A DNA stretch of 64,000 nt from Chrysoperla carnea (GCF_905475395.1 NC_058339.1:10672001-10736000), one strand, 5' to 3'. Shown: positions 31,331 to 44,680, counted from the stretch's first letter. Made by a program: numbers and translations. The notes: a model not told the origin generated them from the sequence alone.

Positions 31331-34180
31331 GCTTAGCGTACAAAAGTCTGAGGATGCAATTTAATTTTTTAGTTTTTTAGAAGGAGTTAGCCATCTTGTA
31401 AAAAGGAATGCGAATGATTTTTACGACATAAATTTTCTACAACTTTTTTCTTTAACTTTTAGTCGTAAACTTAAGCAAATACAAATATACAAATATGTAA
31501 TCTTTGATTAAGAATTGTCATAGGATTTTTTTAAACTTTATCCTTCTTGCTATAATAAATAAAACCTGAAAAATTCCGATTAAACGACGATACCTGAAAC
31601 ATCCAAAAACGAGAACAGTTGAAATAACATACCTTATGTCTTTATACCATGGGTTCATTCAAATTTAACAAGCTGGTGCCATCTTTTTAATACCTTTATT
31701 TTCAAAAATTTCTACACTATTTAAATTTCTATAAATGTCAAGATCTAGTAAATAATTTTATAAAATAAGTGTAAATAAAATTTCTTCATAATAGTTTTTA
31801 GTTTATTCTATGATATAATTTTTTTTAAATAATACTTATGTTTTTGGACTTTGATCTGTAGTATTCAAAGGCGTACTTTTGAATAAAATAACAAGAAATA
31901 GGAAAAATAAAACATACTTTAAAAATTACTTATGAAATAGTAAAATACGCATATTTTTGAAAACGATATTTAATTAAGTATCTAATTTTAAATACAAATT
32001 AATATTTGTTGTATAATTTGCCTTTTTCATATTTTCATCATATTTACTTTTTATAAATACGACACTGGATTAAAAATATCATATTTGTTTGTCAATACCA
32101 CCACAAAACATACATAAATAAATACCTTATAATAGTGTAGTAGTGACTTAGTGAGTGGGTTGGTGTCCTAAACATTTGCCTGGATCGTGTGGATTTAGTT
32201 CATTTTGTTTGCGATTGCTGAAGTGTGTGGTAGTACCTCGATGGTTCGGTAAACCCTTCGAAAAACTAATAAACTTTAAGAAAAACAGACTTAATTTTTA
32301 GTGTTCATTTGATATATATTCGACTTTTTATTAAGTAAGTATTTTTAATTATTAATACAGTGATTTTACTACGAAGGAAGTGTTTTTTTTTGTTAAAATA
32401 TCTCCTCAATAATTTTTGTGATTGAATTTCGACTGTGTTTTCGAATCCTTTTTTAATTTAAAAATTATATATATATTTTTATTATGTGATGATTTATTGT
32501 GTAGTGGAAATTCAGGTTTAATTACGAATAATTTTATAATTGAATTGGTAAGTAGATAAATAATTGTAAAAAAATGTTTATAATAAAATGAATTGTCAAT
32601 CGGTCAGGTGTTTTAAACAGCTGTTTATTTTTTAATTAAACAGCAAACTTTTTTAATTAACATTTATCTCATGATTTACTTCTAATCCAACGTTTATAAA
32701 ATTTTAAATCGACTAAAAATTTTTTTATTTTTTAATTGTGATTGTATATGTTTTGATTGTGACACTGTGGGGTCTCTAGTATTTCCTGACATTTATTAAG
32801 TGCTTTGACCTATTTTTTTTTATAGTCTTTTGATTCAAATGCATTGTTTGAAGTTTTGTTCAAGTTTTTGTTATATGTAAAATGTGTTGTTGATTCATTT
32901 TTAATGACTTAAAAAAGTGTTATTTGTAATCTTGTTTTAAAGGTAACATTATTATATAGATATGATTTATGTATTAAGACTTCCTAGTTTTAATATTATT
33001 CTGTTTTCATAATCAAAACACGTAATACTAGATGAGTTGTACTTATCGGAATAAATTAATTGTTTTATAAAGTTTATTATACGCAACTAAATTAAAGAAA
33101 TTAGTAAGAAAATTTTATATATGTTTTAGTTTTAATTTAGTACTAGAAATCATAAATTTATGGGATACATTAACATGGTTTATCCGCGTTAAATGCTTTA
33201 GTTTCAATTTGGTACTAGAAATTATAAAATGGGATACATATTGCCACATGCTTTGCTCGAATTTTTAATGTTCGATACTTCTAACTTTAAATCATTAAAA
33301 TATAATATATTAATGGAGTAATGAAGCTTTTAAGCTGTTTCATTTAAAAATTAAAATTGCAAGGGTCGTTGTTTTCCTGGGAAAAGTTTATTTTTTTTCA
33401 AATGAATAATAAAAAATTTTATTAATTCATCAAAGTAGGTTATGTTTTTTGTTGACACTCTAAGCTTGGTGAACCAATAGGGCTTTTCATTTTAAAATCA
33501 CGATTCACTTTTGTTTCGTACCAAATGATTTATAACCAATGTGATAAAATGAATAACAAGTATCTTCTATCTTAGTCTTACTTATTGCTGCCAGTACGAA
33601 AAAATAAACTCTGCACTTGCGCTTATAACATGATGAAAAGGCCTATTCAAACAAGACAAAATTTGTGGGAAATCAATGATAATGTGGGAAAAGTGAAATT
33701 ATACCTTTTCATTTTGATTTGATACTTAAATGAATTTAGTTGACATTTGGTCAACTAATTTGTTCCACCTCGACAAATTTCAGCATTGAAATTTTAAGAA
33801 ATGATGATTTATCATTAAAATTTTACATTCTAGCCTAAAAATACTTAAGTACAGATTTAGTAGCTTCTCAAAATGAACAAAAAAAATTCGATTCGGCTTC
33901 CTTTTCTCCAGAAACATATCCTTTGAATAACTATACAAAGGCAAATTATCAAAACTGATTGTAATTTTTTGCATAATTACTTACTCAATCAATTTTATGT
34001 TTGTTTAAAAATTTCCACGCGTGAACCTCTTTGTGACCTCGCGCCTATAGGTACGTGCCTACTTTGCCTTATGGATAATCACACGTACATTATTTTAAAT
34101 GCAATTTTTTTTTTGCTTTATTATCAGCTCAAAACGTAAATGTATCATAAAATATTTTATTTTGATATTTTCCTTTTTTA
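31331..34180. other. Gene-poor region, possible non-coding exon near 32.1-32.6 kb
   Basis: No convincing coding exon. At about 32140-32340 composition is less AT-biased and ends in TTATTAAGTAAGTATT, which contains a consensus splice donor. A second donor-like ATTGGTAAGTAG lies at 32544-32556. This could be the 5' untranslated exon of a gene further right, but nothing in the window confirms it. Confidence 0.3.
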
Positions 34181-34547
34181 ACTCAAAAACGAAAAGAGAT
34201 ATTAAGTTGAAATTTTTATAGCGTGTTTAGTACGTAAAAAGTGAGGTCGATTTCTTAAATGAGCAACATAGGTCAATTGGATCTTGGGTCCAAGTAGGAC
34301 TCATCTTCTAAACCGTTAGAGATAGAACCAAAGTTTAAATGTAAAAAAAGTTCCTTATAAAAAAATAAACAACTTTTGTTTTAAACAATTTTTCGTAAAC
34401 ATCACTGTTTACTCGTGAGGGCGCAAATTGTATAGAATGTATTATATGAGAATAACAGTTATGTATGTGTAATGTGACAGAGTAATCAACACTGTCTATA
34501 CATGGTATTTCAACAATTAACTCAGTTAGTTGTTTTTTTTCACTTGT
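34181..34547 (+). repeat. R1 repeat, 5'-truncated
   Basis: Starts inside R1 at AACTCAAAAACGAAAAGAGA and runs to the normal GTTTTTTTTCACTTG end. The TATACCATG end and CTGT patch are missing. Confidence 0.75.
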
Positions 34548-35025
34548 TTCATGTTAATGTTAACATTCCTTTGAAAATTTAATTCCTTCTAATTAGAATT
34601 AATGATAATCTTTAACAATTTACTTGCAATTCACATTGAGTTACATAAAATACATTTTCCACAAAGAATTCGTTAGAAAAAAAGTTCTTGCTTGATATTG
34701 AAAATGTAATAATAATTAGTAGTATTGGATAATGGTGTTGCTGGTAAACCAGACACAAAACAATTTGTGTGAACATATATTGGTTGGTATTATTATATGT
34801 TTCTTACACACTTGTTGACCCACTCATGCCCACAAACCATGCAACAAGAATCTCAACTTTCTCCAAATATATTATATTAATTATTCTATTAAAATATATT
34901 GTGTTCGTACTGTTTTTATGTAACAGGTGTAACAAATTAATTGCTGTTATGTATACTTAGTTCAAAACTTAATTATGGAAGTAACTTTTATTTGTTATTA
35001 TACCGGTTCAATCTGGGTACCTTCT
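34548..35025. other. Intergenic DNA
   Basis: AT-rich, no gene or recurrent repeat. The 63-codon frame at 34769 has no recognisable features beyond hydrophobicity from T-rich codons. Confidence 0.45.
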
Positions 35026-35326
35026 CTTATTCTATCTCTAACGGTTTACGAAATGTATCCTACGGGTCCAAGAATTCATTCAATTTTTTTACGCCCTAAG
35101 TACGTTATAAAAATCACAGCTTGATATCTTTTTTTCGTATTTGAGTTATCGTGCTCGCAGACAGACGAGCGGGTGGACAGACATACAACCGAAAATGGAC
35201 TCTTTAGGTATTTTTGTGACCACCTATACCAAAATTTTGTTCGTAGCATCAATATTTTTAAGCGTTACAAACTTGGGACTAAACTTAGTATATCTTGATA
35301 TATTTTATATATACATGGTACAAAAA
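35026..35326 (-). repeat. R1 repeat, partial, minus strand
   Basis: From TCTATCTCTAACGGTTTACG (inner R1) to TATATACATGGTACAAAAA (outer end), missing the CACTTG end. Together with the oppositely oriented partial copy at 34181-34547 it may reflect rearrangement of one insertion. Confidence 0.72.
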
Positions 35327-35773
35327 TTCTCTTAAGTCTTGGTATTGGTCTTGCCGAAATGGTGCTATATTGAGACTAATTTTACCCATCTTACTTATCT
35401 CAAAGTCAGTTCCTCCAAAAATATCAAGATCAAATTATACTAGAAAATTTGCTGTAGTCGCAGTACTTATAATCCTTAATAAAAAAATTAAGAACTTTGT
35501 CTTTTCAATGACCCTGAGAAGCAAGGTCAAATCCAATGTTACCATCAGGTTTTTTTATTTGAACCTGTCTTAGCTAGCAGACATTAATTTTTATTGGGAA
35601 TTTTTTGATGAATTATTGGTGATGATAGAACTTTGTATGTATATTTGAAAGTTGATGCTATATATTATAAATGCGAAAGTAAGCATGTTTGTTTGTTTGT
35701 TACGCTTTCACGGTTTTTAATGAAACTGTACAGCAATATAGCTCACACTTCAGAATAACACATGAGATTTAAT

Positions 35774-38186
35774 ATGTAACTGAAGTTTCAACTAGTTATT
35801 AACTGAAAATTATTAAAAAAAAAATGTAAGCCGCCGTCCACTTTTTTGGCTAAAAAATGATTCTTTATAATGTACTGAATAAAAAAGTATCAGGTCATTT
35901 TCCAATTCAAAGGGGGGGGCACCCCCTCAGGGCACTTTGAAAATTTTTAACATATAGTTTTATATAAATATTTACTCTTATTGATTTCCTGATTTCCGCC
36001 GTCCACCGATTTTATCAAAAAATGATTCTTTATAATGTACTGAATAAAAAAGTATCAGGTCATTTTCCAATTCAAAGGGGGGGCCACCCCCTCAGGGCAC
36101 TTTGAAAATTTTTGACATATACACATAACTGAAAAGTGGTCTTCGCCGTCCACCGATTTTATTAAAAAATGATTCTTTATAACGTAGTGAATAAAGAAGT
36201 ATTGGGTCATTTTCCAATTCAAAGTAAAAAACAACCCCCTAGGGGACTTTAAAAATTTTTAACATATAGTTTTATATAAATATTTACTCTCATTGATTTC
36301 CTGATTTCCGCCGTCCACCGATTTTATCAAAAAATGATTCTTTATAATGTACTGAATAAAAAAGTATCAGGTCATTTTCCAATTCAAAGGGGGGGCCACC
36401 CCCTCAGGACACTTTGAAAATTTTTAACATATACATAACTGAAAATTGGTCATCAAAAAATTGGTTTATCAAAAAATGATTCTTTATAATGTAGTGAATA
36501 AAGAAGTATTGGGTCATTTTCCAATTCAAAGTAAAAAACAACCCCCTAGGGGACTTTAAAAATTTTTAACATATAGTTTTATATAAATATTTACTCTCAT
36601 GGATTTCCTGATTTCCGCCGTCCACCGATTTTGTCAAAAAATGATTCTTTATAATGTACTGAATAAAAAAGTATCAGGTCATTTTCGAATTCAAAGGGGG
36701 GGCCACCCCCTCAGGGCACTTTGAAAATTTTTTACATATACATAACTGAAAAGTGGTCTTCGCCGTCCACCGATTTTATCAAAAAATGATTCTTTATACC
36801 GTAGTGAATAAAGAAGTATTGGGTCATTTTCCAATTCAAAGTAAAAAACAACCCCCTAGGGGACTTTAAAAATTTTTAACATATAGTTTTATATAAATAT
36901 TTACTCTCATGGATTTCCTGATTTACGCCGTCCACCGATTTTGTCAAAAAATGATTCCTTATAATGTACTGAATAAAAAAGTATCAGGTCATTTTCGAAT
37001 TCAAAGGGGGGGCCACCCCCTCAGGGCACTTTGAAAATTTTTTCCATATACATAACTGAAAAGTGGTCTTCGCCGTCCACCGATTTTATCAAAAACTGAT
37101 TCTTTATACCGTAGTGAATAAAGAAGTATTGGGTCATTTTCCAATTCAAAGTAAAAAACAACCCCCTAGGGGACTTTAAAAATTTTTAACATATAGTTTT
37201 ATATAAATATTTACTCTCATGGATTTCCTGATTTACGCCGTCCACCGATTTTGTCAAAAAATGATTCTTTATAATGTACTGAATAAAAAAGTATCAGGTC
37301 ATTTTCGAATTCAAAGGGGGGGCCACCCCCTTAGGACACTTTGAAAATTTTTTACATATACATAACTGAAAATTGGTCATCAAAAAATTGGTTTATCAAA
37401 AAATGATTCTTTATAATGTAGTGAATAAAGAAGTATTGGGTCATTTTCCAATTCAAAGTAAAAAAACAACCCCCTAGGTGACTTAAAAAATTTTTAACAT
37501 TCAGTTTTATATAAATATTTACCCTTATTGATATCCGCCGTCCACCGATTTTTTCAAAAAATGATTCTTTATAATGTACTAAATAAAAAAGTATTAGGTC
37601 ATTTTCGAATTCAAAGGGGGGGCCACCCCCTCAGGGCACTTTGAAAATTTTTTACATATACATAACTGAAAATTGGTCATCAAAAAATTGGTTTATCAAA
37701 AAATGATTCTTTATAATGTAGTGAATAAAGAAGTATTGGGTCATTTTCCAATTCAAAGTAAAAAAACAACCCCCTAGGTGACTTAAAAAATTTTTAACAT
37801 TCAGTTTTATATAAATATTTACCCTTATTGATATCCGCCGTCCACCGATTTTTTCAAAAAATGATTCTTTATAATGTACTGAATAAAAAAGTATTAGGTC
37901 ATTTTCGAATTCAAAGGGGGGGCCACCCCCTCGGGGAACTTTGAAAATTTTTTACATATACATAACTGAAAATTGGTCATCAAAAAATTGGTTTATCAAA
38001 AAATGATTCTTTATAATGTAGTGAATAAAGAAGTATTGGGTCATTTTCCAATTCAAGATAAAAAACAACCCCCTAGGGGACTTTAAAAATTTTTAACATA
38101 TAGTTTTATATAACTATTTACCCTTATTGATATCCGCCGTCCACCGATTTTTTCAAAATATGATTCTTTATAATGTACTGAATAAA
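35774..38186 (+). repeat. Left arm of giant inverted array, ~300-bp dimer repeats
   Basis: CCGTCCACCGATTTT recurs with dimer starts near 35999, 36311, 36618, 36928, 37238, 37538, 37838 and 38137. Each dimer has an A half (GAATTCAAAGGGGGGGCCAC) and a B half (CAATTCAAAGTAAAAAACAA). Both halves share AAAATGATTCTTTATA and GGTCATTTTC, so the dimer arose from an older ~150-bp monomer. The last three dimers are ~300 bp and the earlier ones 307-312 bp. Confidence 0.9.
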
Positions 38187-38380
38187 TTATATCATATTCG
38201 AAATTTTAATAAAAAATTTTTTAGTTAAAACTTCATTTAAAAAAATGAAATTTCAAAGCGAACCACGGGGGCGATGGGCCCTCTAAATCGAAAAATGCCT
38301 TGCTAGTTAATTCTTCAGGACGATATAAGGAATCCTTTCTTGGCATTATTTATGGACAGCGGATAAAAATTAGGTTCAGA
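38187..38380. repeat. Spacer of the giant inverted array
   Basis: About 190 bp without an inverted partner, including CGAACCACGGGGGCGATGGG. It retains weak similarity to the array (GGGCCCTCTAAATCGAAAAATG resembles the A half inverted). It would be the loop of the hairpin. Confidence 0.7.
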
Positions 38381-40540
38381 AATGTATATGTAAAAAAATT
38401 TCAAGGTGCCCTGGGAGGGTGTTGGGCCCTTTGAATTGGAAAATGACCTATTACTTTTTTAATCAGTACATTATAAAGAATCATTTTTTGATAAAATCGG
38501 TGGACGGCGAAGACCACTATTCAGTTATGTATATGTCAAAAATTTTCAAAGTGCCCTGAGTGGGTGGCCACCCCTTTGAATTAGAAAATGACCTGATACT
38601 TTTTTATTCAGTACATTATAAAGAATCATTTTTTGACAAAATCGGTGGACGGCGATGACCACTATTCAGTTATGTATATGTAAAAAATTTTCAAAGTGCC
38701 CTGAGGGGGTGGCCCCCCCTTTGAATTCGAAAATGACCTAATACTTTTTTATTCAGTACATTATAAAGAATCATTTTTTGAAAAAATCGGTGGACGGCGG
38801 ATATCAATAAGGGTAAATATTTATATAAAACTGAATGTTAAAAATTTTTTAAGTCACCTAGGGGGTTGTTTTTTTACTTTGAATTGGAAAATGACCCAGT
38901 ACTTCTTTATTCACTACATTATAAAGAATCATTTTTTGATAAACCAATTTTTTGATGACCAATTTTCAGTTATGTATATGTAAAAAATTTTCAAAGTGCC
39001 CTGAGGGGGTGGCCCCCCCTTTGAATTCGAAAATGACCTAATACTTTTTTATTCAGTACATTATAAAGAATCATTTTTTGAAAAAATCGGTGGACGGCGG
39101 ATATCAATAAGGGTAAATATTTATATAAAACTGAATGTTAAAAATTTTTTAAGTCACCTAGGGGGTTGTTTTTTTACTTTGAATTGGAAAATGACCCAAT
39201 ACTTCTTTATTCACTACATTATAAAGAATCATTTTTTGATAAACCAATTTTTTGATGACCAATTTTCAGTTATGTATATGTAAAAAATTTTCAAAGTGCC
39301 CTGAGGGGGTGGCCCCCCCTTTGAATTCGAAAATGACCTAATACTTTTTTATTCAGTACATTATAAAGAATCATTTTTTGAAAAAATCGGTGGACGGCGG
39401 ATATCAATAAGGGTAAATATTTATATAAAACTGAATGTTAAAAATTTTTTAAGTCACCTAGGGGGTTGTTTTTTTACTTTGAATTGGAAAATGACCCAAT
39501 ACTTCTTTATTCACTACATTATAAAGAATCATTTTTTGATAAACCAATTTTTTGATGACCAATTTTCAGTTATGTATATGTTAAAAATTTTCAAAGTGTC
39601 CTGAGGGGGTGGCCCCCCCTTTGAATTGGAAAATGACCTGATACTTTTTTATTCAGTACATTATAAAGAATCATTTTTTGATAAAATCGGTGGACGGCGG
39701 AAATCAGGAAATCAATGAGAGTAAATATTTATATAAAACTATATGTTAAAAATTTTTAAAGTCCCCTAGGGGGTTGTTTTTTACTTTGAATTGGAAAATG
39801 ACCCAATACTTCTTTATTCACTACATTATAAAGAATCATTTTTTGATAAACCAATTTTTTGATGACCAATTTTCAGTTATGTATATGTAAAAAATTTTCA
39901 AAGTGTCCTGAGGGGGTGGCCCCCCCTTTGAATTCGAAAATGACCTGATACTTTTTTATTCAGTACATTATAAAGAATCATTTTTTGACAAAATCGGTGG
40001 ACGGCGGAAATCAGGAAATCCATGAGAGTAAATATTTATATAAAACTATATGTTAAAAATTTTTAAAGTCCCCTAGGGGGTTGTTTTTTACTTTGAATTG
40101 GAAAATGACCCAATACTTCTTTATTCACTACGGTATAAAGAATCATTTTTTGATAAAATCGGTGGACGGCGAAGACCACTTTTCAGTTATGTGTATATGT
40201 CAAAAATTTTCAAAGTGCCCTGAGGGGGTGGCCCCCCCTTTGAATTGGAAAATGACCTGATACTTTTTTATTCAGTACATTATAAAGAATCATTTTTTGA
40301 TAAAATCGGTGGACGGCGGAAATTAGGAAATCCATGAGAGTAAATATTTATATAAAACTATATGTTAAAAATTTTCAAAGTGCCCTGAGGGGGTGCCCCC
40401 CCCTTTGAATTGGAAAATGACCTGGTACTTTTTTATTCAGTACATTATAAAGAATCATTTTTTAGCCAAAAAAGTGGACGGCGGCTTACATTTTTTTTTT
40501 ATAATTTTCAGTTAATAACTAGTTGAAACTTCAGTTACAT
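38381..40540 (-). repeat. Right arm of giant inverted array
   Basis: Reverse complement of the left arm, with the same A and B halves in opposite order. The outer ends match exactly (35774 pairs with 40540), while near the spacer the register differs by about one dimer, so the right arm has one unit fewer. Some adjacent dimers (38795-39095, 39095-39395) are nearly identical, indicating recent unit duplication. Confidence 0.9.
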
Positions 40541-41118
40541 GATTTAATTTATAAAGAATTTATTAAAAAAAAAGTTTAATATTAATTTAATTTGACATTA
40601 CCATAAATTACAGATTTCTGTAAAAGTAGTCAATATAAAATATTTCACGGCCATCTTTTCTGTTATACTCAATGAATAATATCGACTATTATACATTTAA
40701 AAAAATAGAAAACCATACATATATTTTACCTGTGTAAAACAATCCTTACCATTATTTCGAGTGTTATAGAAAGGAGATAAGCGAGAGCAATCTTTATCAA
40801 TCTTTACTTTTAAACCCAGCGAAGCGGGTGGGTATCACTCTAGTACTTAATAAAATGTCGTAGACGTACCTTGATACACAAATAACAATATAGGTTCTGA
40901 ATAAATCACTTATTTAAAATACCTATTCACATTTGAGTTGTATATGAAATACCATTAAATAATAATCTACTTCATCCTGGATTTGTTTTTGTTGACATTT
41001 ATTGGTATAGCCTCCATTATTTAACCTCAAATTGTTAAATTATTTCAAGGTTAAATCAATCAATTTTGTTTATTTTTATTTTCCAAATAATCATCACTTT
41101 TTGCAGTCATATTATTTA

Positions 41119-41651
41119 TTATACCATGTATATATGAAATATACATAGTATATTAAGTTTAGTCCCAAGTTTGTAACGCTTAAAAATAATGATGCTAGGA
41201 AAAAAATTTTGTAATTAGTTCATTTCCGGTTGTCCGCCCGTCCGTCTGTGGACACGATAACTCAAAAACGAAAAAAGATATCGAGCTGAAATTTTTACAG
41301 CGTACTCAGGACGTAAAAAGTGAGGTCAAGTTCGTAAATGAGCATCATAGGTCAATTGGGTCTTGGGTCCGTAGGACCCATCTTGTAAACCGTTAGAGAT
41401 AGAACAAAAGTTTAAATGTAAAAAATGTTCCTTATCAAAAATTAAACAACTTTTGTTTGAAACATTTTTTCGTAAACATCACTGTTTACCCGTGAGGGCG
41501 CCAATTAAGCGGAAATTTTAAAATATGTACTATACTTGATTATCAGTTATGTATGTGTCACATGTTTGTATGTTTAATGTGATAAAGAAATCAACACTGA
41601 CTATGCATGGTATTTCAACAATTAACTCAGTCAATTGTTTGTTTTCACTTG
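41119..41651 (+). repeat. R1 interspersed repeat, full length
   Basis: The best-preserved plus-strand copy, from TATACCATGTATATATGAAA to GTTTGTTTTCACTTG, nearly identical to the inverse of 4428-4987. The middle has GTCCGCCCGTCCGTCTGTGG in place of the CTGT run. Confidence 0.82.
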
Positions 41652-41860
41652 TTATTATTTATTATTGTGGTGATAAAAAATGTGAATATTTAATTACATT
41701 AGTAGTAATTTAAATCATTAAATCTAATTACATTCATAATTTTTTTTTATTTGTTTTACTGTTTTCTTAATTGATAGACTATGCATGCATATATTAAACA
41801 AAATATGCCCCAACAAAAAAAAAACTCCTTTAAAAATATTCCAAAGATATTTTATACTAT

Positions 41861-42007
41861 TTTTTCTCTACGCTGCTTTTTCCTGCCCACGTGATATCTT
41901 CTTAATTCCATTATTTATCTCTTATTTTAAAGGTTATCGTGCTAATGAAGAAAAATAGACTCACGGTATAAAAATGTACCGCTCAGGGGGGAAAACGACT
42001 AGAGAAA
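41861..42007. mobile_element. R3 short MITE, diverged copy
   Basis: Ends TTTCTCTACGCTGCTTTTT and, inverted, ATTTCTCTAGTCGTTTTCC. The interior AATAGACTCACG and ATCGTGCTAATGA match the R3 copy at 62361-62524. Confidence 0.6.
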
Positions 42008-42070
42008 TAATATTAAGATTTAATTTTGTTCATTATATAATTTGCATATCATATCTGTAGTAAAACTGCC

Positions 42071-42366
42071 TACTCTGAAAAAATTCTTAATACCAACCGA
42101 TATAAAGTTGTCTCAACCTCATCGCGTAATCAAATATGACGAATAGTGCCAGGAAAGTGATACAACTACCTTTACGGGGTTGAGTGGTGTAGTTGACACA
42201 AGCGCATGAGTTGTTTCTATGAAAGTAATATACTGTCTAACAAAATTCAAATATTCTTGTTTTGAAATGCAACATAGTTTAAAACAATATTTTTTTGATT
42301 TGTTCTACCACTCATAAATATTATAACAGAATACTTATGTGATTGTCACAACCACATGAGCAGGTT
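42071..42366 (+). repeat. R4 repeat, plus copy
   Basis: A ~296-bp segment including AAGTTGTCTCAACCTCATCG, ATACTGTCTAACAAA and ACCACATGAGCAGGT. It recurs in inverse orientation at 47397-47683 with moderate divergence. Confidence 0.72.
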
Positions 42367-42433
42367 TATTTAGTTTATTTCAAACAAAATATCAAGATCA
42401 AATTATACTAGACAGACCACCGGAAATCGTCTC

Positions 42434-42490
42434 TTTGGAAACTTGGGATTAAACTTAGTATACCTTGATATATATTACATGTAGGGTATA
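42434..42490 (-). repeat. R1 terminal fragment
   Basis: Only the outer ~57 bp of R1 (AACTTGGGATTAAACTTAGT and onwards to TACATGTAGGGTATAA). Confidence 0.5.
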
Positions 42491-43965
42491 ATTAGTGGGC
42501 ATAATGGAATTAGCGGAATTTTGATAAATGATGCTATGTATCATCAATATTTTAATTAAGAATTCTTATAACAAAATCGGTAATATGAAAAAATTGTTAC
42601 TTTTGAGAGATGAGCATTCCAAATTTGGAAACAGTGAATCCAAATACTATGAATACTCTTGAACCGAAAAAGACTCAACGAATATTGAGCGATCTGCTCT
42701 TGGATACTGTACTAATATATGCACAATAGATTTCAACGCCAATAAATGATTTAATGGTGAAGATAATCGGAAGCTTAACTTGCATACTTAAACAAAATCC
42801 GGTAAAGTTTCACTGTTTTTGGATCGGTAATATTTACTTAAATCTTTTTTTGTAATTATCTATTCTAGTACTTTGCTGATATGAATGTGTCATATGCATC
42901 TTTTAAAACAAGTGTGTTAAAAATAATTGGTATAAAAGAAATGATTAGAAAGTTGTTTATAAATAAATCAGTATGTAATTAGTTGCACTTGCAAATAACT
43001 ATGCAGACAAATGATTGAAGCAAACTGTTTATGTTTGATTCCGGCTTCATATTTTTAATTATTGTGTTTACATAGCAAGTATATTTATTATTTACAGTAA
43101 AAAAAAGCCCTACGCATCTCTTAAAAAACGTAGGTGTTGATTGACTTTAATTGTAAATATTATTTTAAATATATAGAGTGTCGACCATTTTAATTTACTC
43201 AGCTTTATTTTTATTTAATGAAGAATTTTTGTAAATAATATCTGAGGTAGAATAGTTATTCTATGCGGAGAGAAAGATCACTCCGAGACATTGACTTGGA
43301 ATGTCTGCCCCCGAAAAATCAACTCATGTTCGTAACTACATAACTACCTTGCTTTCGTTGAAGTCTAATTCAAAGATAAGTTCAGATAAATTTTTGAATT
43401 TAATTTCTATCGATTTATCGAAGGCCGCCCATCCGAATAGAACAATTTTTACTTGGTTATATGCACAAGATAAATCGAGAAAAATGAGAGTAGCTTCAGG
43501 AGAGATAATAATTATTTTTTAATATCGAGAAATTTTCAAAGATTAAAAATTTTTTTATTTTCTAACGATTTGTATATTTTTGCGATTGCCATATTTTTTT
43601 GAACTTTTGAACTAGTAAAAAGAAGTTGGAAACAGCTGTTGTATTCAATATTTACATATCGCAGACAATTATTTACATGAAAGCATTTATATTGACATTC
43701 TTCTTTGTCTATTGAACATAAAATATTTAAAACTTAAAAAATAACAGTAATTATTGTCAATCAATCCATCAATTTTGTAAAACATGTCAGAAATATTGAT
43801 AATATTGAAAATATATTCTTCACTTTTTATTCATAATATATTTAAAACTTGCTGGTATAATTCTACAAAAGCTTTTATCCTTATGCTGTATTTTGGTAAA
43901 ATTTTGTTTTTTGACCAATAATTGATTTGCTGTGTGCAGAACCAAATTTAGCGCCACGCGCGGAC
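42491..43965. other. Intergenic DNA, no supported gene
   Basis: AT-rich. A 73-codon plus frame at 43301-43522 starts with ATG and has a mixed composition, but shows no domain, splice context or similarity I recognise. A TAGAGTGTCGACCATTTTAA motif at 43177 resembles the end of the Gmds-intron element family. Confidence 0.4.
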
Positions 43966-44207
43966 ATTTTTTTATCTCCAATTTCGATAAAACTCAGTAA
44001 AAAGGTAATTTTGACCTAAAAAGTACAAAAATCGTGTGCATTTAATGACTGGTCGAATAGTTTTTAAGATACGAACTAAAATCGATCCAAATATTGCGAT
44101 ATCTCAGAAACTCTACACCCAATCATTAAATTAACCTGATTTTTATACTTTTTGGATTAAAATTACCCTATCCACTGAGTTTCATCAAATTCTAAAACAA
44201 AAATTAA
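43966..44207. repeat. R2 self-complementary repeat copy
   Basis: Contains CCAATTTCGATAAAACTCAG and, inverted, CTATCCACTGAGTTTCATC, with AATCATTAAATTAACCTGAT. Colinear with part of 5746-6337. Confidence 0.65.
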
Positions 44208-44680
44208 AATTATGATCAATTCATTGATTAACACGAGTATAATACTATCTCCAAAATCAACAAAACAGTTGCTAAATGAGTTATTTAAATAATAAAACTG
44301 TTCAATAAACAGGACTTTAATCTTTCGCATATGGATTATAATAATGATTCAGGGTCACGAGACTTGTAAAGACTTTAAATTCCTACCACATATTTATAAG
44401 TTGTATAATGTATTGTTTTTTGCTCAAATTGTATTTATCTTATCCTATTCGTCCACCACCACCACTAGTGGGGCACGTGGGTGTGTACATCGTATTTACT
44501 TATTAAAAATATTGAAAATAATAATTCTATAATTATTCATTATCAGAGCAGGCACCAAACTGAATTGAGTATGCAAAATAATATGAGCTAACTTTTTTTC
44601 AAGTAAACTTCTTGATTTTACCATAGAATATTAATACATAGAGAACGCCATGACCCAAAATTTGCGATATGATGAATGAT

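Larger units (their letters stand above)
35656..40843 (+). mobile_element. Non-autonomous Helitron containing a giant inverted array
   Basis: The 5' end carries TATTATAAATGCGAAAGTAA, GTTTGTTTGTTTGT and TACGCTTTCACGG, the widespread arthropod Helitron start. The 3' end has a hairpin (ACCC at 40814-40817 pairing GGGT at 40826-40829, inner GC/GC), then GGTATCACT and CTAG at 40840-40843, then T. It is about 5.2 kb with no Rep/helicase coding capacity; almost the whole interior is the inverted array at 35830-40485. Internal Helitron sequence on both sides (TAACTGAAGTTTCAACTAGT and its inverse) is part of the inverted repeat. The 5' TC dinucleotide is not clear, so the left edge is approximate. Confidence 0.75.

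Noticed and set aside
43301-43522. 73-codon plus frame
   Set aside because: No motif, promoter or splice context; length is within chance expectation.
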